Assembly: GCA_030432695.1 (NCBI GenBank) | Contig: JAUILN010000003.1 | Coordinates: forward strand, 248,001-312,000 | Reading direction: 5' to 3' | DNA length: 64,000 nt | Source of the DNA: a bacterium | GTDB taxonomy: Bacteria > Planctomycetota > UBA1135 > UBA2386 | Part shown: positions 42,268 to 50,734 of the stretch, piece by piece | Position numbering within the stretch: the first letter of the stretch is position 1 | Layout: each line of letters opens with the position of its first letter | Program-made: the position numbers and the translations under genes | The notes under the pieces: model-generated | Database searches by the model: none | Seen by the model: the letters and a program-made list of their open reading frames with translations, nothing else | What the model was told of the DNA's origin: nothing

Positions 42268-44478
42268 ATGTCCCCTCGACCCGACCCCGCCCTTCCCCGC
42301 GCCCTCGCTCGCTCCGCCTACGACGCCGCGATGCGCTTCCACGACCTCCGGCTGTGGGAGTCGTTCGACGACATGCGGAACTTCGCGGTCCGGGTCGACG
42401 GAGTGGAAGGGCCGGTACTCGTCGTCGTCCTCGGCGCGGCCGGCTCCGAGTTCGGGCTGGGCTTCTACTGGGGGCCGGCGGCCGTCGATGCGTTGTTCGC
42501 GGCCCAGGGCGGCGACTACGAGTTCACGTCGTCGCGTGAATCCTGGTTGGGCTCGATCACGGTGTCGGCGGTCCGCGCCATCCCCGAGTACCTCCGCGAT
42601 GTCCTGCAGGCCGCCGGGCGCTCGGGCCGGCTCGGGCCCGCGTTCCTGGTGAAGCCGTCGGGGCGGCACTCGCGGTCGGCGCGGAAGAACGAGCTTCGGT
42701 GGATGGTGCGGTTGCTCGAGACCGTCGGGGCCGCGGTGGCGGCTGGGCAGTTCACCGCTCAGCCGCGTGTCGACCACGCGCGGTCGCTGCGGCTGCCGGT
42801 CTACGAGCTGGGTGCCGACGATGCTCTCCACGTCACCTGGGAGAACTTCGACGAGCAAGGGCCGCAGGGTCTGTTCGATGGGCCGACCGAGGTCGCCGAT
42901 CTGCCGCAGGGCGACGCCACCTGGTGGGTCGGCAGGCGGCGGATGCCGACCGAGGTCGAGGGCTACGACCGGGAGGTGGACGCTTTCCTGGTGGTCGACG
43001 GATCGCGCGACAAGGTGCTGCGTGCCAGGCTGTTGTTCGCCGGTGAGCTGGAGCGGGCCTTTGTGGAACTCTGGGCGACGATGCTGGACGGCAGCAAGGA
43101 GCACGCGCCGGGGCGTCCGGCGAAGCTTGTGGTCACCGATCGAGATCTGTTCGACGCGCTGCAGGTGCCGCTGTCGACCACCGGGATCGCGTCGGAATAC
43201 GCCGCAGATCTGCCGGCCTTCGACGCGGTCGCACGTGATCTCGCCGACCACCTGTCGGGTCTCCACGAGGAACCGGACGACGAGGAGGCGAGCGATCTGC
43301 TGCTCGAGATCTCGGACGCCTTCCGGAGAAGCCTCCCCGGAGACGACCACTCGCGGTCCGCACTGGGCGCCGCCGGCGAACTGGAGTTCTTCGGGGCGGA
43401 GCAGTGGGAGGACGGCGACGACGACGACATCCGCGACATCGCCCAGCTGCATTGGGCTCTGCTCGATGGGTCGTCGCGCACGCCGGCGATGCGGCATCGC
43501 GCCGGGGAGATCTCGCTCGCTCCCCGCGAGGCGTCTCTCCTCGAAGTGCTCTCTGCCGCCCGATTGACGATCCACCGCTTCCGGATGCGTGGCGGCTCCG
43601 GGGAACTCCTCGACCTGCTCGATCCGGACGACCCGGAACGCTTGATCGCCCGATTGCCGAGCGTGCCGGGTCAGGAGATCTTCGACGGCGCGCTGTGGAT
43701 CGGTCGTTCCTTCGAGTTCGGCGGCTCGCGGCAGTTCATGCCCTCGGCGCCGTTCGTGCCGGCCGCGTTCGCCGACCGGGCGTTGAGCTTCCTCCGCGAG
43801 CAGGGAATGGAGCTCGACCATGAAGGCGTGCGTCGCGACGCTCGACTGTTCGGCCGGCTGTTCGACTTCCTCGGCGGTCTCGCCGGGCGGGGCCTCGCGC
43901 TGACCAACACCGACGGCGATCCGCTGGACCTCCTCACCGCGACCTTCCGGGTCGGCTCCGTGGTGGCGTTGCGGAAGGCTTTCGAAGGCCGCGCCGACGT
44001 GGACGACGGCGACGGCGGCGACGACACCTGGACCTGGTTCCGGAGCGAGCCCGGCAGCGAGCAACGGACACTGCTGGCCCGCCTCCAGCTCCTCGGCGAC
44101 GAGCTGCTGGTGGAGCTGAACTCCGTGAACCGCCTCGCGGCGATCCGTCGCTGGTTGGAGCCGATCGACGGCGTGGAGTTCGTCCGCAGTCGTAGCGCGG
44201 AAGGCCCCACGCCGGTCGACGATGCCCTGCCGCGGCCGGGCTCGCGCGAACTCGACCCCGAGAGCCTCGCGATGATCCAGGAGATGATCCGTCAGCAGAT
44301 GCTCGGTTGGGTCGACGAGAAGGTGCCCGTGCTGGGCGGACTCACGCCACGCGAGGCGGTGAAGGACCCCGAGCTGCGCAAACAGGTCGAGCTGTTGATC
44401 CGCACCATGCCCGATCCGGGCGGCATCCCCGGCCTCGTCGCGCCGCGCGACGAGATCCGGCAGATCTTGGGGCTGTGA
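42268..44478 (+). CDS. Large DUF6930-like multidomain protein of unknown function
   Basis: A 736-residue cytoplasmic-looking protein from ATG 42268. Residues 1-160 (AYDAAMRFHDLRLWESFDDM) match the N-terminal half of the paralogue at 37273, and residues about 215-340 match its DUF6930-like half (GRPAKLVVTDRDLFDAL, AADLPAFDAVARDLADHL). Then come an acidic linker, a beta-rich domain around residues 440-520 (LLDLLDPDDPERLIARL, FDGALWIGRSFEFG), and a C-terminal helix pair with VPVLGGLTPREAVKDPELR (about 690-710), a motif common in SEC-C-containing proteins. The SEC-C zinc cysteines themselves are absent. The architecture is shared by unstudied proteins of planctomycetes and relatives; no function can be given. 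Confidence 0.75.
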   Translation: MSPRPDPALPRALARSAYDAAMRFHDLRLWESFDDMRNFAVRVDGVEGPVLVVVLGAAGSEFGLGFYWGPAAVDALFAAQGGDYEFTSSRESWLGSITVSAVRAIPEYLRDVLQAAGRSGRLGPAFLVKPSGRHSRSARKNELRWMVRLLETVGAAVAAGQFTAQPRVDHARSLRLPVYELGADDALHVTWENFDEQGPQGLFDGPTEVADLPQGDATWWVGRRRMPTEVEGYDREVDAFLVVDGSRDKVLRARLLFAGELERAFVELWATMLDGSKEHAPGRPAKLVVTDRDLFDALQVPLSTTGIASEYAADLPAFDAVARDLADHLSGLHEEPDDEEASDLLLEISDAFRRSLPGDDHSRSALGAAGELEFFGAEQWEDGDDDDIRDIAQLHWALLDGSSRTPAMRHRAGEISLAPREASLLEVLSAARLTIHRFRMRGGSGELLDLLDPDDPERLIARLPSVPGQEIFDGALWIGRSFEFGGSRQFMPSAPFVPAAFADRALSFLREQGMELDHEGVRRDARLFGRLFDFLGGLAGRGLALTNTDGDPLDLLTATFRVGSVVALRKAFEGRADVDDGDGGDDTWTWFRSEPGSEQRTLLARLQLLGDELLVELNSVNRLAAIRRWLEPIDGVEFVRSRSAEGPTPVDDALPRPGSRELDPESLAMIQEMIRQQMLGWVDEKVPVLGGLTPREAVKDPELRKQVELLIRTMPDPGGIPGLVAPRDEIRQILGL

Positions 44479-44563
44479 GATCGGGGGGCTGGTCCCGCCG
44501 CGGCGAGACGCGGAACGGACCCGGTGACTCGGGCGGCGACCGATGCGGGGTCCTGCGGTTCGA

Positions 44564-45055
44564 CTACTCCAGTCGGTGGTGGCCGCTTGCCTGCGCACGA
44601 GATGCGGTGTTCTGGTTGGCTTTCTGGTCCCTGTCTGGAGGACCGGGGCGGATACCGCAGGGTGCGGAGTCCGTGAGCATCCGCAAGCTCACGCCGAGTG
44701 CGCCGGCCGTCGCTGCCGAGAACACGCGTATCGCTCGATCGTTCTCGATGGACGCGCCGAAGCAGCCGCAGCTTCGTTCGAGCAACAGGGTGCCCAGCAG
44801 CGCGAGGAGCGCGAAGCCGATCACCAACGTGCCCGCCGACCTGCGGGGCAACACGAGGACCAGCACCGCAAGCGCGGACTCCACGACATATGCAGCGTGG
44901 AAGATGGCCTCGTGCAGTTCGAATTCGGGTCGGTAGCCGGAGTGGATCTTCAGTGCCGCGAGCCCTGCGAAGCCGGTCGCGAGGGTCCCGCGTATCGAAC
45001 CGGCGACGCCGGTCCTCCAGCCCGCTCTCCTTCGAGGGGAGCTGGAGTCGGTCAC
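44564..45055 (-). CDS. MauE/DoxX-type redox-associated membrane protein
   Basis: A 163-residue protein starting with GTG 45055, which overlaps the stop of the upstream gene as GTGA. Four hydrophobic helices are visible from about residue 18 (VAGSIRGTLATGFAGLAAL) to 140. The loop ERSCGCFGASIENDRAIRVF near residue 95 contains the CGCFG motif typical of MauE-like proteins. MauE helps form disulfides in the periplasmic methylamine dehydrogenase light chain; relatives are thought to move electrons for thiol oxidation. Its operon includes a secreted protein with twelve cysteines, a plausible client. Confidence 0.84.
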   Translation of the reverse strand: MTDSSSPRRRAGWRTGVAGSIRGTLATGFAGLAALKIHSGYRPEFELHEAIFHAAYVVESALAVLVLVLPRRSAGTLVIGFALLALLGTLLLERSCGCFGASIENDRAIRVFSAATAGALGVSLRMLTDSAPCGIRPGPPDRDQKANQNTASRAQASGHHRLE

Positions 45056-46614
45056 CGGTGGAACTCTGGTTCGAAGACCGTGTCCGAGTCCACGAGGATG
45101 CTCTGCACGTGAAGCTGGCCGGTGGCGAAGTCGCGGATCGACAGCTGGACGATACCTGTCGGTGCCCTGAGGCCGTACGACGCCCGACCGAGCACCATTG
45201 CGCTGTGTGCATGTTCGCCGACCTCGACGTCCAGAGCATAGGAGGTCAACGTTGCTCCGGTGGTCGATCGTGGCCGGATCATCAGGTCGACGACGGGCCG
45301 AGTGACCCCGATGTGCGCGACGCGGCGCTCGCCCGAGGTGATCTCGAGCTGTCGCGGGATATCGACGAGGGCATCGGTGAGGCAGGTGAACTCCGCGTAG
45401 AGCGAGTAGCTGCCTGCCGGAAGGGCGATGTCGGCGTCGAGTGGTAGCGGTAGGTTCCAGACGTTGCCTTGGCTCGACCCGGGTACGAGAACGAGGTCGC
45501 CGTCGCGCAGACCGTGCTCCGCGGTCGTGATCCCGTCCACGTCGATGCGGAGAGTCCCGTGATCTCGAGGTGGCTTGCCGCAGCCCTCGACGACGATCTG
45601 TTCGACCTCGATCGGTTCCTCGGTGAGCGGTCGGACCTCGGCCTCGACCTGCAGGGAGCCGGTGGAGCAGCTGTAGACCTCGAACTGCCGGGATGGCGTC
45701 GGACACGACTCGTCTAAGGTGCCGACCCAGAGGAGGCTCGATTCACCGAGCGAACCGCGGAGCTGTCCGTGCACCGAGGACAACAGGACGGCGAGATGTT
45801 TCGGCGTGGCGGCGTCGGGACCGGTGCGCCAACCGATCAGGTCTCCGCAGCTGATCGTGGCCGCCGCATACGCCAGCCTCGCCATCTGGATCTCCACCGA
45901 ACGCTCGCCCTCGCGGATGGACGTTTCCGAGGATGTCCGTATGTGGCCGGGTTTGGAGGCGTCGAATCGCAGCATTCCTCCGATCGGTAGGCCACTGATG
46001 CGTGCCGACCCGTCGGCGTCCGTGCACGCCATCTGGGTGACGTGGCGCGGAGTCGGGCGCGTCGCCGTCGGCGCGAAGCCGAATGGTTGGATCGCGAGCA
46101 GTCTGCAATCCGACGAGACCGCGACCTGCACGCCCTCGATCGGTTTCGCGTGCAGATCGACCACCCGCACGTCCACCGTCCGGCCGCGATCGAGTTCGAC
46201 GAGGCAGACACCCTCGGCGGGCGTGAGGCCTTCGCGGGGCAGGAAGCCCGGGGCATGGACCGTGAACGTGCGACCCGCGACTCCGACCGGCACGGCCAGG
46301 CCATCGGGCGGCACCCGGGTTTCGTCACCGAGCCAGGCGGCATGGACGAGTGCGTCCTTCGCCGGATCGCCGAGGTCGTCTACGACGAGGATCGAGGCAG
46401 TCGATTCGCCGAGCGGCTCCTGCGGAGGGCAGGGCGAGCGCTCCCGGATCGCGGCCAGCTCCGCGAATCGGGCGTCGCCGCGACGGACGGCATCGACGCC
46501 GCCGGCGGCGTTCGGCACTCCGTCCGGTTCCGGTCTATCGGGATCCCAGAGCAGCGTGGCGGCAAACCCGGCGGCGACGGTCAGGAACGCGAGCGGCTTC
46601 CAGAGGCGTGGCAT
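45052..46614 (-). CDS. Membrane-anchored protein with carboxypeptidase-regulatory-like beta domains
   Basis: A 520-residue protein with one N-terminal hydrophobic helix (KPLAFLTVAAGFAATLLW, residues 6-23), probably a membrane anchor or uncleaved signal. The rest is beta-rich. Segments like TVDVRVVDLHAKPIEGVQVA (about residues 150-170) and DADGSARISGLPIGG (about 205-220) fit carboxypeptidase-regulatory-like or transthyretin-like domains. About nine cysteines are spread through the extracytoplasmic part. No catalytic motif is visible. It lies between the Cys-rich secreted protein gene (48 bases upstream) and the MauE-like gene (GTGA overlap). It may be another disulfide-containing surface component of this set. 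Confidence 0.7.
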   Translation of the reverse strand: MPRLWKPLAFLTVAAGFAATLLWDPDRPEPDGVPNAAGGVDAVRRGDARFAELAAIRERSPCPPQEPLGESTASILVVDDLGDPAKDALVHAAWLGDETRVPPDGLAVPVGVAGRTFTVHAPGFLPREGLTPAEGVCLVELDRGRTVDVRVVDLHAKPIEGVQVAVSSDCRLLAIQPFGFAPTATRPTPRHVTQMACTDADGSARISGLPIGGMLRFDASKPGHIRTSSETSIREGERSVEIQMARLAYAAATISCGDLIGWRTGPDAATPKHLAVLLSSVHGQLRGSLGESSLLWVGTLDESCPTPSRQFEVYSCSTGSLQVEAEVRPLTEEPIEVEQIVVEGCGKPPRDHGTLRIDVDGITTAEHGLRDGDLVLVPGSSQGNVWNLPLPLDADIALPAGSYSLYAEFTCLTDALVDIPRQLEITSGERRVAHIGVTRPVVDLMIRPRSTTGATLTSYALDVEVGEHAHSAMVLGRASYGLRAPTGIVQLSIRDFATGQLHVQSILVDSDTVFEPEFHR

Positions 46615-46662
46615 CGAATCGGTTCCGGGGCAAGGTGGTCCTCTCGATCGGTGCGGGGGGGG

Positions 46663-47124
46663 TCACCAAAGTCCGTTGCAGTGTGAGCACGCGGTGGTGT
46701 GACCGGGGCCCAACGGAACGGTGGCCGCCTTGATCGTTCGGCAGTTGCTTGCGCCGGCGCCACACTTGTCGAGGCATCCGGCCCACGGCTCCGACCAGAC
46801 GAGGGTGCCGGCGATGATCACGTAGCTGGCCTTGCACGCGTCCGGAAACTCGATCGTGTTGCCGACGCAATCGCAGACGTAGCGCGTATGACCCTGCTGC
46901 ACGTCCAGGACCTCTTCTCCGCAGCTCTCCATCTGGTAATCGGCATCGTCTGCCAGTTCGCATTTCCCTGAGCATCTCCACTCCAGGTCCTGGGTCTCCG
47001 GGTCGAGCCAGAGGCGGAGATTGCATGTCTCGGGCGGCGTCGCAACGAGCGCCGGCCCCGCCCACGCAGCGGAGATCGCGGCGAAGCAGGCGAGCAGGGC
47101 GATGTGCAGTTTCCGGGCGAGCAT
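46663..47124 (-). CDS. Secreted cysteine-rich protein (12 cysteines in the mature part)
   Basis: A 153-residue product with a signal peptide (KLHIALLACFAAISAAWA, cleavage near residue 22). The mature 131 residues contain twelve Cys, several in pairs: WRCSGKC, YVCDCVG, GCLDKCGAGASNC and ACSHCNGLW at the C terminus. An even, high count in an exported protein suggests six disulfides. It is not visibly homologous to methylamine dehydrogenase light chain, though that subunit has the same count and also depends on MauE. It is the first gene of the three-gene operon with a MauE-like protein. I do not recognise a family; the fold and purpose are unknown. Confidence 0.72.
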   Translation of the reverse strand: MLARKLHIALLACFAAISAAWAGPALVATPPETCNLRLWLDPETQDLEWRCSGKCELADDADYQMESCGEEVLDVQQGHTRYVCDCVGNTIEFPDACKASYVIIAGTLVWSEPWAGCLDKCGAGASNCRTIKAATVPLGPGHTTACSHCNGLW

Positions 47125-47367
47125 TCCGAACTCTCCTTGCGGTTGGTGACTTCTCCTCGCGCCCGACCCTACTCCAAAGCCGAGGACGATCGCAATCGTG
47201 GGACCCTGGAATCGTTCCCCTCAGCGATCGGCGTGCCATTCGATTGCCCGCGACCGCGAAAGGGGTCTGAAGTCCGATCCTCGCGCCCTGTGTCGTGCGA
47301 GCCGGTCTCGTCCGACTCCGTTTTGCAGCCTATCGTTCGGCCCTGGGGGGTGGGCGGGGCCGGCGGC

Positions 47368-49644
47368 TCAGTCCACGCCGACGAGCAGGTCACCGGCGTT
47401 CGACAGACCGAGTCCGACGCCCGGCAGGCACGGGAAGCTCGAGTGGAAGACCGCGCCCTGGGCACGCAGCCGCGAGCCGATGAGCGCGGGCACGTCGGGG
47501 ATGTTGGACGTCAGGATCGCCGTGCCGAACACCACGCGCAGTGGGATCACCACATCGCCCCGGATGCGCAGGGTGCAGCCAGCGCAGCCCGGAATGGGAA
47601 GGGGGGAGGCGAACGGAGCGGCGTCGAGGAACAGGGCGGCGCTCGCGCCTGCGAGCGGCAGGTTCCGGAGTTCGAGCGTGAACGGACAGTTGATGTGCGG
47701 CAACGCGGTGCAGACGAGCGACGGCGTAGCGCCGGTGGAAGGGCCACAGCTGGTACCGCGCGGTGTGAAGGTCCCCGGAGACGGCGGTGTGAGGGCCCAG
47801 CCGGTGTCGAAGACCCCCTGGCCGTTCACGGAGCCTCCGAACGCCAGAATCCGATTGTCCGGTGCGGGCGCCATCCGCAGCTCCAGGCGACTCTCGGATC
47901 GCGTGCCCGAGGAAGTCCACGCATCGGAGTTCGGATCCCAGGTCCACACCACGTTGGTGCCGTCCTCCGCGAGGTGTAGGACGCTTCGTACGTCGTCGGT
48001 GACCAGCGAGTGCGCGCGCTGAGCCGGTGGAGGATTCGTCGGGAACAGCTGCGTCCACGACAACGTAGCGAGGTCGAGGCGCCAGGTGTCGTTGAAGAGC
48101 TGTGCGCGGTCCGCGCCGCCGAACAGCAGTGCCGAGGTGCCTCCGGGCTCGAGGGCGAAACCCGCCGCTCGGCGCGGACTCGGTGGTGTTCCGATCGTGT
48201 TCAGCTGTTGCCAGCTCGACCCGTTCCAATGCCAGAGGTCGCCGAGGTCCGTGTTGCCGTTGGAGCCACCGAACACGAGAACGCCTCGCCGCGTGTTGCC
48301 CGGCACGCGCACGCTCGAGTGATCGTGTCGCGTGGGCGCGAAGGTCGCTGGCGGGGTCAACTGTGACCATCCTCTCGCGGCTCGGTCCCAGCGGAAGGTC
48401 GTGTCGGTCGACCGGGTGGTATAGCCCCCGATCAACAGCAGGTCGCCCGACACCGGGTCATGCTCCATCGACGCGAGATACCGCGCACCTCCAGCCTGGC
48501 GGGTCTCCAGTCGCCAGGTCGAGCCGTCGAACGACCAGGTGTCATTGATCTGCCGGCCGCTGCCATCCAGTCCACCATCGATCCAGGTGTGTCCGCTAGT
48601 GGGGTCGAAGGACATCGAGTGGTAGCGGCGCGCGATTGGTGCGATCTCGGGCGCGGACCAGGAGACGCCATCCCATTCGTTCACGCTGTTGATGGCGCTG
48701 CCGTTGTTGAGGAGCCCGCCGAAGCTCACGATGACGCGGCGGTTGCCATCGAAGCCCATCTCCGCCCAACGGCTGCCGGCGCTCGGTGCGGGGGGGGCGA
48801 CGCTCCAGTTGGAGCCAGTCCAGATCCACGCGGTATCCCGGTGGTTCCGTCCACCGGTCAGCAGGATCTCACCCCGGACGTAGTCCGCTTCCATCGCGTG
48901 CTCGTAGTCTCCTGGCGGGTTGACTACCGGCGTTTCCTGCCGCCAGGTCCCTGCTCGGAACGTCCAGGTGTCGTTCGGATTGCTGCCGTCGGAGCCGCTG
49001 AACAACATCACGCCGCCGCCTGATTGCAGCTCGCTGGCCATCGCGTGTAGAAAGCGCGCACTCGGCGCGATCGCGGGGCTGAGGTTGGTCCATCCGGCCG
49101 GGGTCCAGGCCCAGGTGTCTCCCCGCCTGCGGCCCGCGGCATCGAGACCGCCGAACAGGATGATCTGGTTGGTCGAGAAGTCGTAGGCCATCGCGTGTTC
49201 CTGGCGGGCCACGAGCGGTGCCGGCGTCGGCCGGCTGGTCCAGACGCTGCCATCCCAGGTCCACGTGTCGTTCAGCAGTGCTCCAGTCGTGGCACCGCCG
49301 AACAGGACCACGATGTCGTTGGTCGCATCCCACGCCATCGAGGCGTTCTCGCGCGGCAAGGGCGCGATCGACGTCTGCTTCTGTTCCCAGGCCTGCCCGT
49401 CGTAGACCCAGGTCTGACCGGTGGTCGTGAAGACGACCACTCCACCACCACCCTGGGTCGGATTGGTGGTCATGGAGTGTCTGTTGGAGCGCTCTGGCGG
49501 GCCGACGCGCTGCCAGCTCAGGTTGCACTGGGACGACAGGGCCGGGGCACTGCAGAGGGCAATGCCCATCGAAACGAGGAGCGTATGGAGGGCGCGCGGC
49601 CGCGAGTGGGTGGGGCGGCGCGAGGGTTCACAGATCTTGTGCAC
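47368..49644 (-). CDS. Secreted Kelch-repeat protein
   Basis: The 758-residue product is read from GTG 49644, which gives a basic N terminus and signal helix (LHTLLVSMGIALCSAPALSS). About ten Kelch-type blades follow, each with a Gly-Gly pair and a motif ending DTW.W....W, for example NDTWTWDGSVWTSRP, GDTWAWTPAGWT, NDTWSFDGSTWR and GDLWHWNGSSWQ. They should form one or two beta propellers for ligand or protein binding outside the cell. The last 100 residues (RGTSCGPSTGATPSLVC, GCAGCTLRI) are the cysteine-containing C-terminal module found in many planctomycete exoproteins. A start further upstream would lengthen it without adding signal features. Confidence 0.9.
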   Translation of the reverse strand: MHKICEPSRRPTHSRPRALHTLLVSMGIALCSAPALSSQCNLSWQRVGPPERSNRHSMTTNPTQGGGGVVVFTTTGQTWVYDGQAWEQKQTSIAPLPRENASMAWDATNDIVVLFGGATTGALLNDTWTWDGSVWTSRPTPAPLVARQEHAMAYDFSTNQIILFGGLDAAGRRRGDTWAWTPAGWTNLSPAIAPSARFLHAMASELQSGGGVMLFSGSDGSNPNDTWTFRAGTWRQETPVVNPPGDYEHAMEADYVRGEILLTGGRNHRDTAWIWTGSNWSVAPPAPSAGSRWAEMGFDGNRRVIVSFGGLLNNGSAINSVNEWDGVSWSAPEIAPIARRYHSMSFDPTSGHTWIDGGLDGSGRQINDTWSFDGSTWRLETRQAGGARYLASMEHDPVSGDLLLIGGYTTRSTDTTFRWDRAARGWSQLTPPATFAPTRHDHSSVRVPGNTRRGVLVFGGSNGNTDLGDLWHWNGSSWQQLNTIGTPPSPRRAAGFALEPGGTSALLFGGADRAQLFNDTWRLDLATLSWTQLFPTNPPPAQRAHSLVTDDVRSVLHLAEDGTNVVWTWDPNSDAWTSSGTRSESRLELRMAPAPDNRILAFGGSVNGQGVFDTGWALTPPSPGTFTPRGTSCGPSTGATPSLVCTALPHINCPFTLELRNLPLAGASAALFLDAAPFASPLPIPGCAGCTLRIRGDVVIPLRVVFGTAILTSNIPDVPALIGSRLRAQGAVFHSSFPCLPGVGLGLSNAGDLLVGVD

Positions 49645-49939
49645 GTTGGTTCCTTCGGGTGACGAAAGCGTCGGAGGTCCTCGTGCGCGGGCCGCTTCCG
49701 GGTTGCGCTCTACGAGGCGTTCGCCTTCTCGGCTCGCACTCCGACGCAACCTCCAACCCGGCACGCGACGGCGTCCGTCGCGGGGAATCGGTTTCCCGCG
49801 GTCGCGACCCCGCCGTGCAGCTCTCCAACTGCAGGGCATGTTAGCGGCCACCCCGTGGGAGGCCAGCTCGATCGAAGCGCTCCGAGAGGTCGGACGTCCT
49901 CTCACGCACTGTTCTCCACGGGCGTTCGATCGGAACTCC
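49645..49939. other. 295-base gap without a visible gene
   Basis: Between the Kelch gene (its start) and the end of the exopolysaccharide minus-strand cluster there is no frame with protein-like composition. It presumably holds the promoter of the Kelch gene and the transcript end of the polysaccharide operon. No clear terminator hairpin with a T tract was found. Confidence 0.4.
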
Positions 49940-50734
49940 TCACGACCCCCGCCGCCACCACTCCCGCCACAGCATCCCGAGCACGAACGGCAGGTTCTTC
50001 GCATACCGCGGCCCCAACCGGCCGGGCTCGCTCAGCGCGCGGTGCAGCCATTCCAGGCGCAATGTCTGCGCCCAACCCGGTGCGCGCTTCGACCGACCCA
50101 CCAGGAAGTCGAGCGAGGCTCCGACGCCGATGCCGAGCGAGCAGCCGGTGTGCGCCAGCCAGCGGTGCAGGAACAGCTCCTGCTTGGGGCAGCCCAGCGC
50201 GACGATCAGCAGTGCGGCACCGGAGTCCGCGACCTCGCGGGCGACGCGGGCGCAGCCGACCTCGTCGTCGAGGCGGATGAAGGGTTCGGCGGTGCCGGAG
50301 ATCCACAGGTCGGCGAACGACTCCTGGAGGACCTGGGCGGCGGCTGCGGCGACGCCGTCCTGGCCGCCGAGCAGGAACACCGAGCGATTGGCCATCGAGG
50401 CGGCGGCGCACAGGGGGACCAGCAGGTCGGAGCCGGCGACGCGCTCGGCGATCTCCTCGCCGCGGAACCGCGAGGCCGCGACCAAGGGCCAGCCGTCGGC
50501 GGTCACCAGGTCGGCGGTGCGGAGTGCGTCGCGGAGTTGCTCGTCGCATCGCGCGCGATACAGGAAGTCGGCGTTGGCAGTCGCCACGCGGCGGGCGTGT
50601 TGGCTTCCGGTCTCGTCGTGCAGCCAGTCGGTCAACAGGGACAGCGTGTCGGCGAAGCCCAGGCGCGACACGGGAACGCCTTCGAGGTGGATCGTCGGCA
50701 CCTTGAACTCGGGCTGGGTGAGGATCGTCGTCAT
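49940..50734 (-). CDS. WecG/TagA/CpsF-family (GT26) glycosyltransferase
   Basis: A 264-residue enzyme with the family's features in order: VATANADFLYRA (residues 50-61), LVTADGWPLV (77-86), ERVAGSDLLVPL (97-108) and, in the last third, ALGCPKQE. The family transfers N-acetyl-mannosamine derivatives to undecaprenyl-linked intermediates at the membrane surface, as in enterobacterial common antigen and teichoic acid linkage units. It is the last gene of the six-gene chain of four-base overlaps: its ATG shares bases with the stop of the GT4 gene upstream. In exopolysaccharide loci such enzymes usually add the second sugar to the lipid carrier, but no initiating transferase is seen here. Confidence 0.93.
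   Translation of the reverse strand: MTTILTQPEFKVPTIHLEGVPVSRLGFADTLSLLTDWLHDETGSQHARRVATANADFLYRARCDEQLRDALRTADLVTADGWPLVAASRFRGEEIAERVAGSDLLVPLCAAASMANRSVFLLGGQDGVAAAAAQVLQESFADLWISGTAEPFIRLDDEVGCARVAREVADSGAALLIVALGCPKQELFLHRWLAHTGCSLGIGVGASLDFLVGRSKRAPGWAQTLRLEWLHRALSEPGRLGPRYAKNLPFVLGMLWREWWRRGS

Noticed and set aside
46663..47124. Cys-rich secreted protein considered as a methylamine dehydrogenase light chain
   Set aside because: The cysteine count fits, but the tryptophan positions and spacing do not match, and no heavy chain, amicyanin or other mau gene is present.
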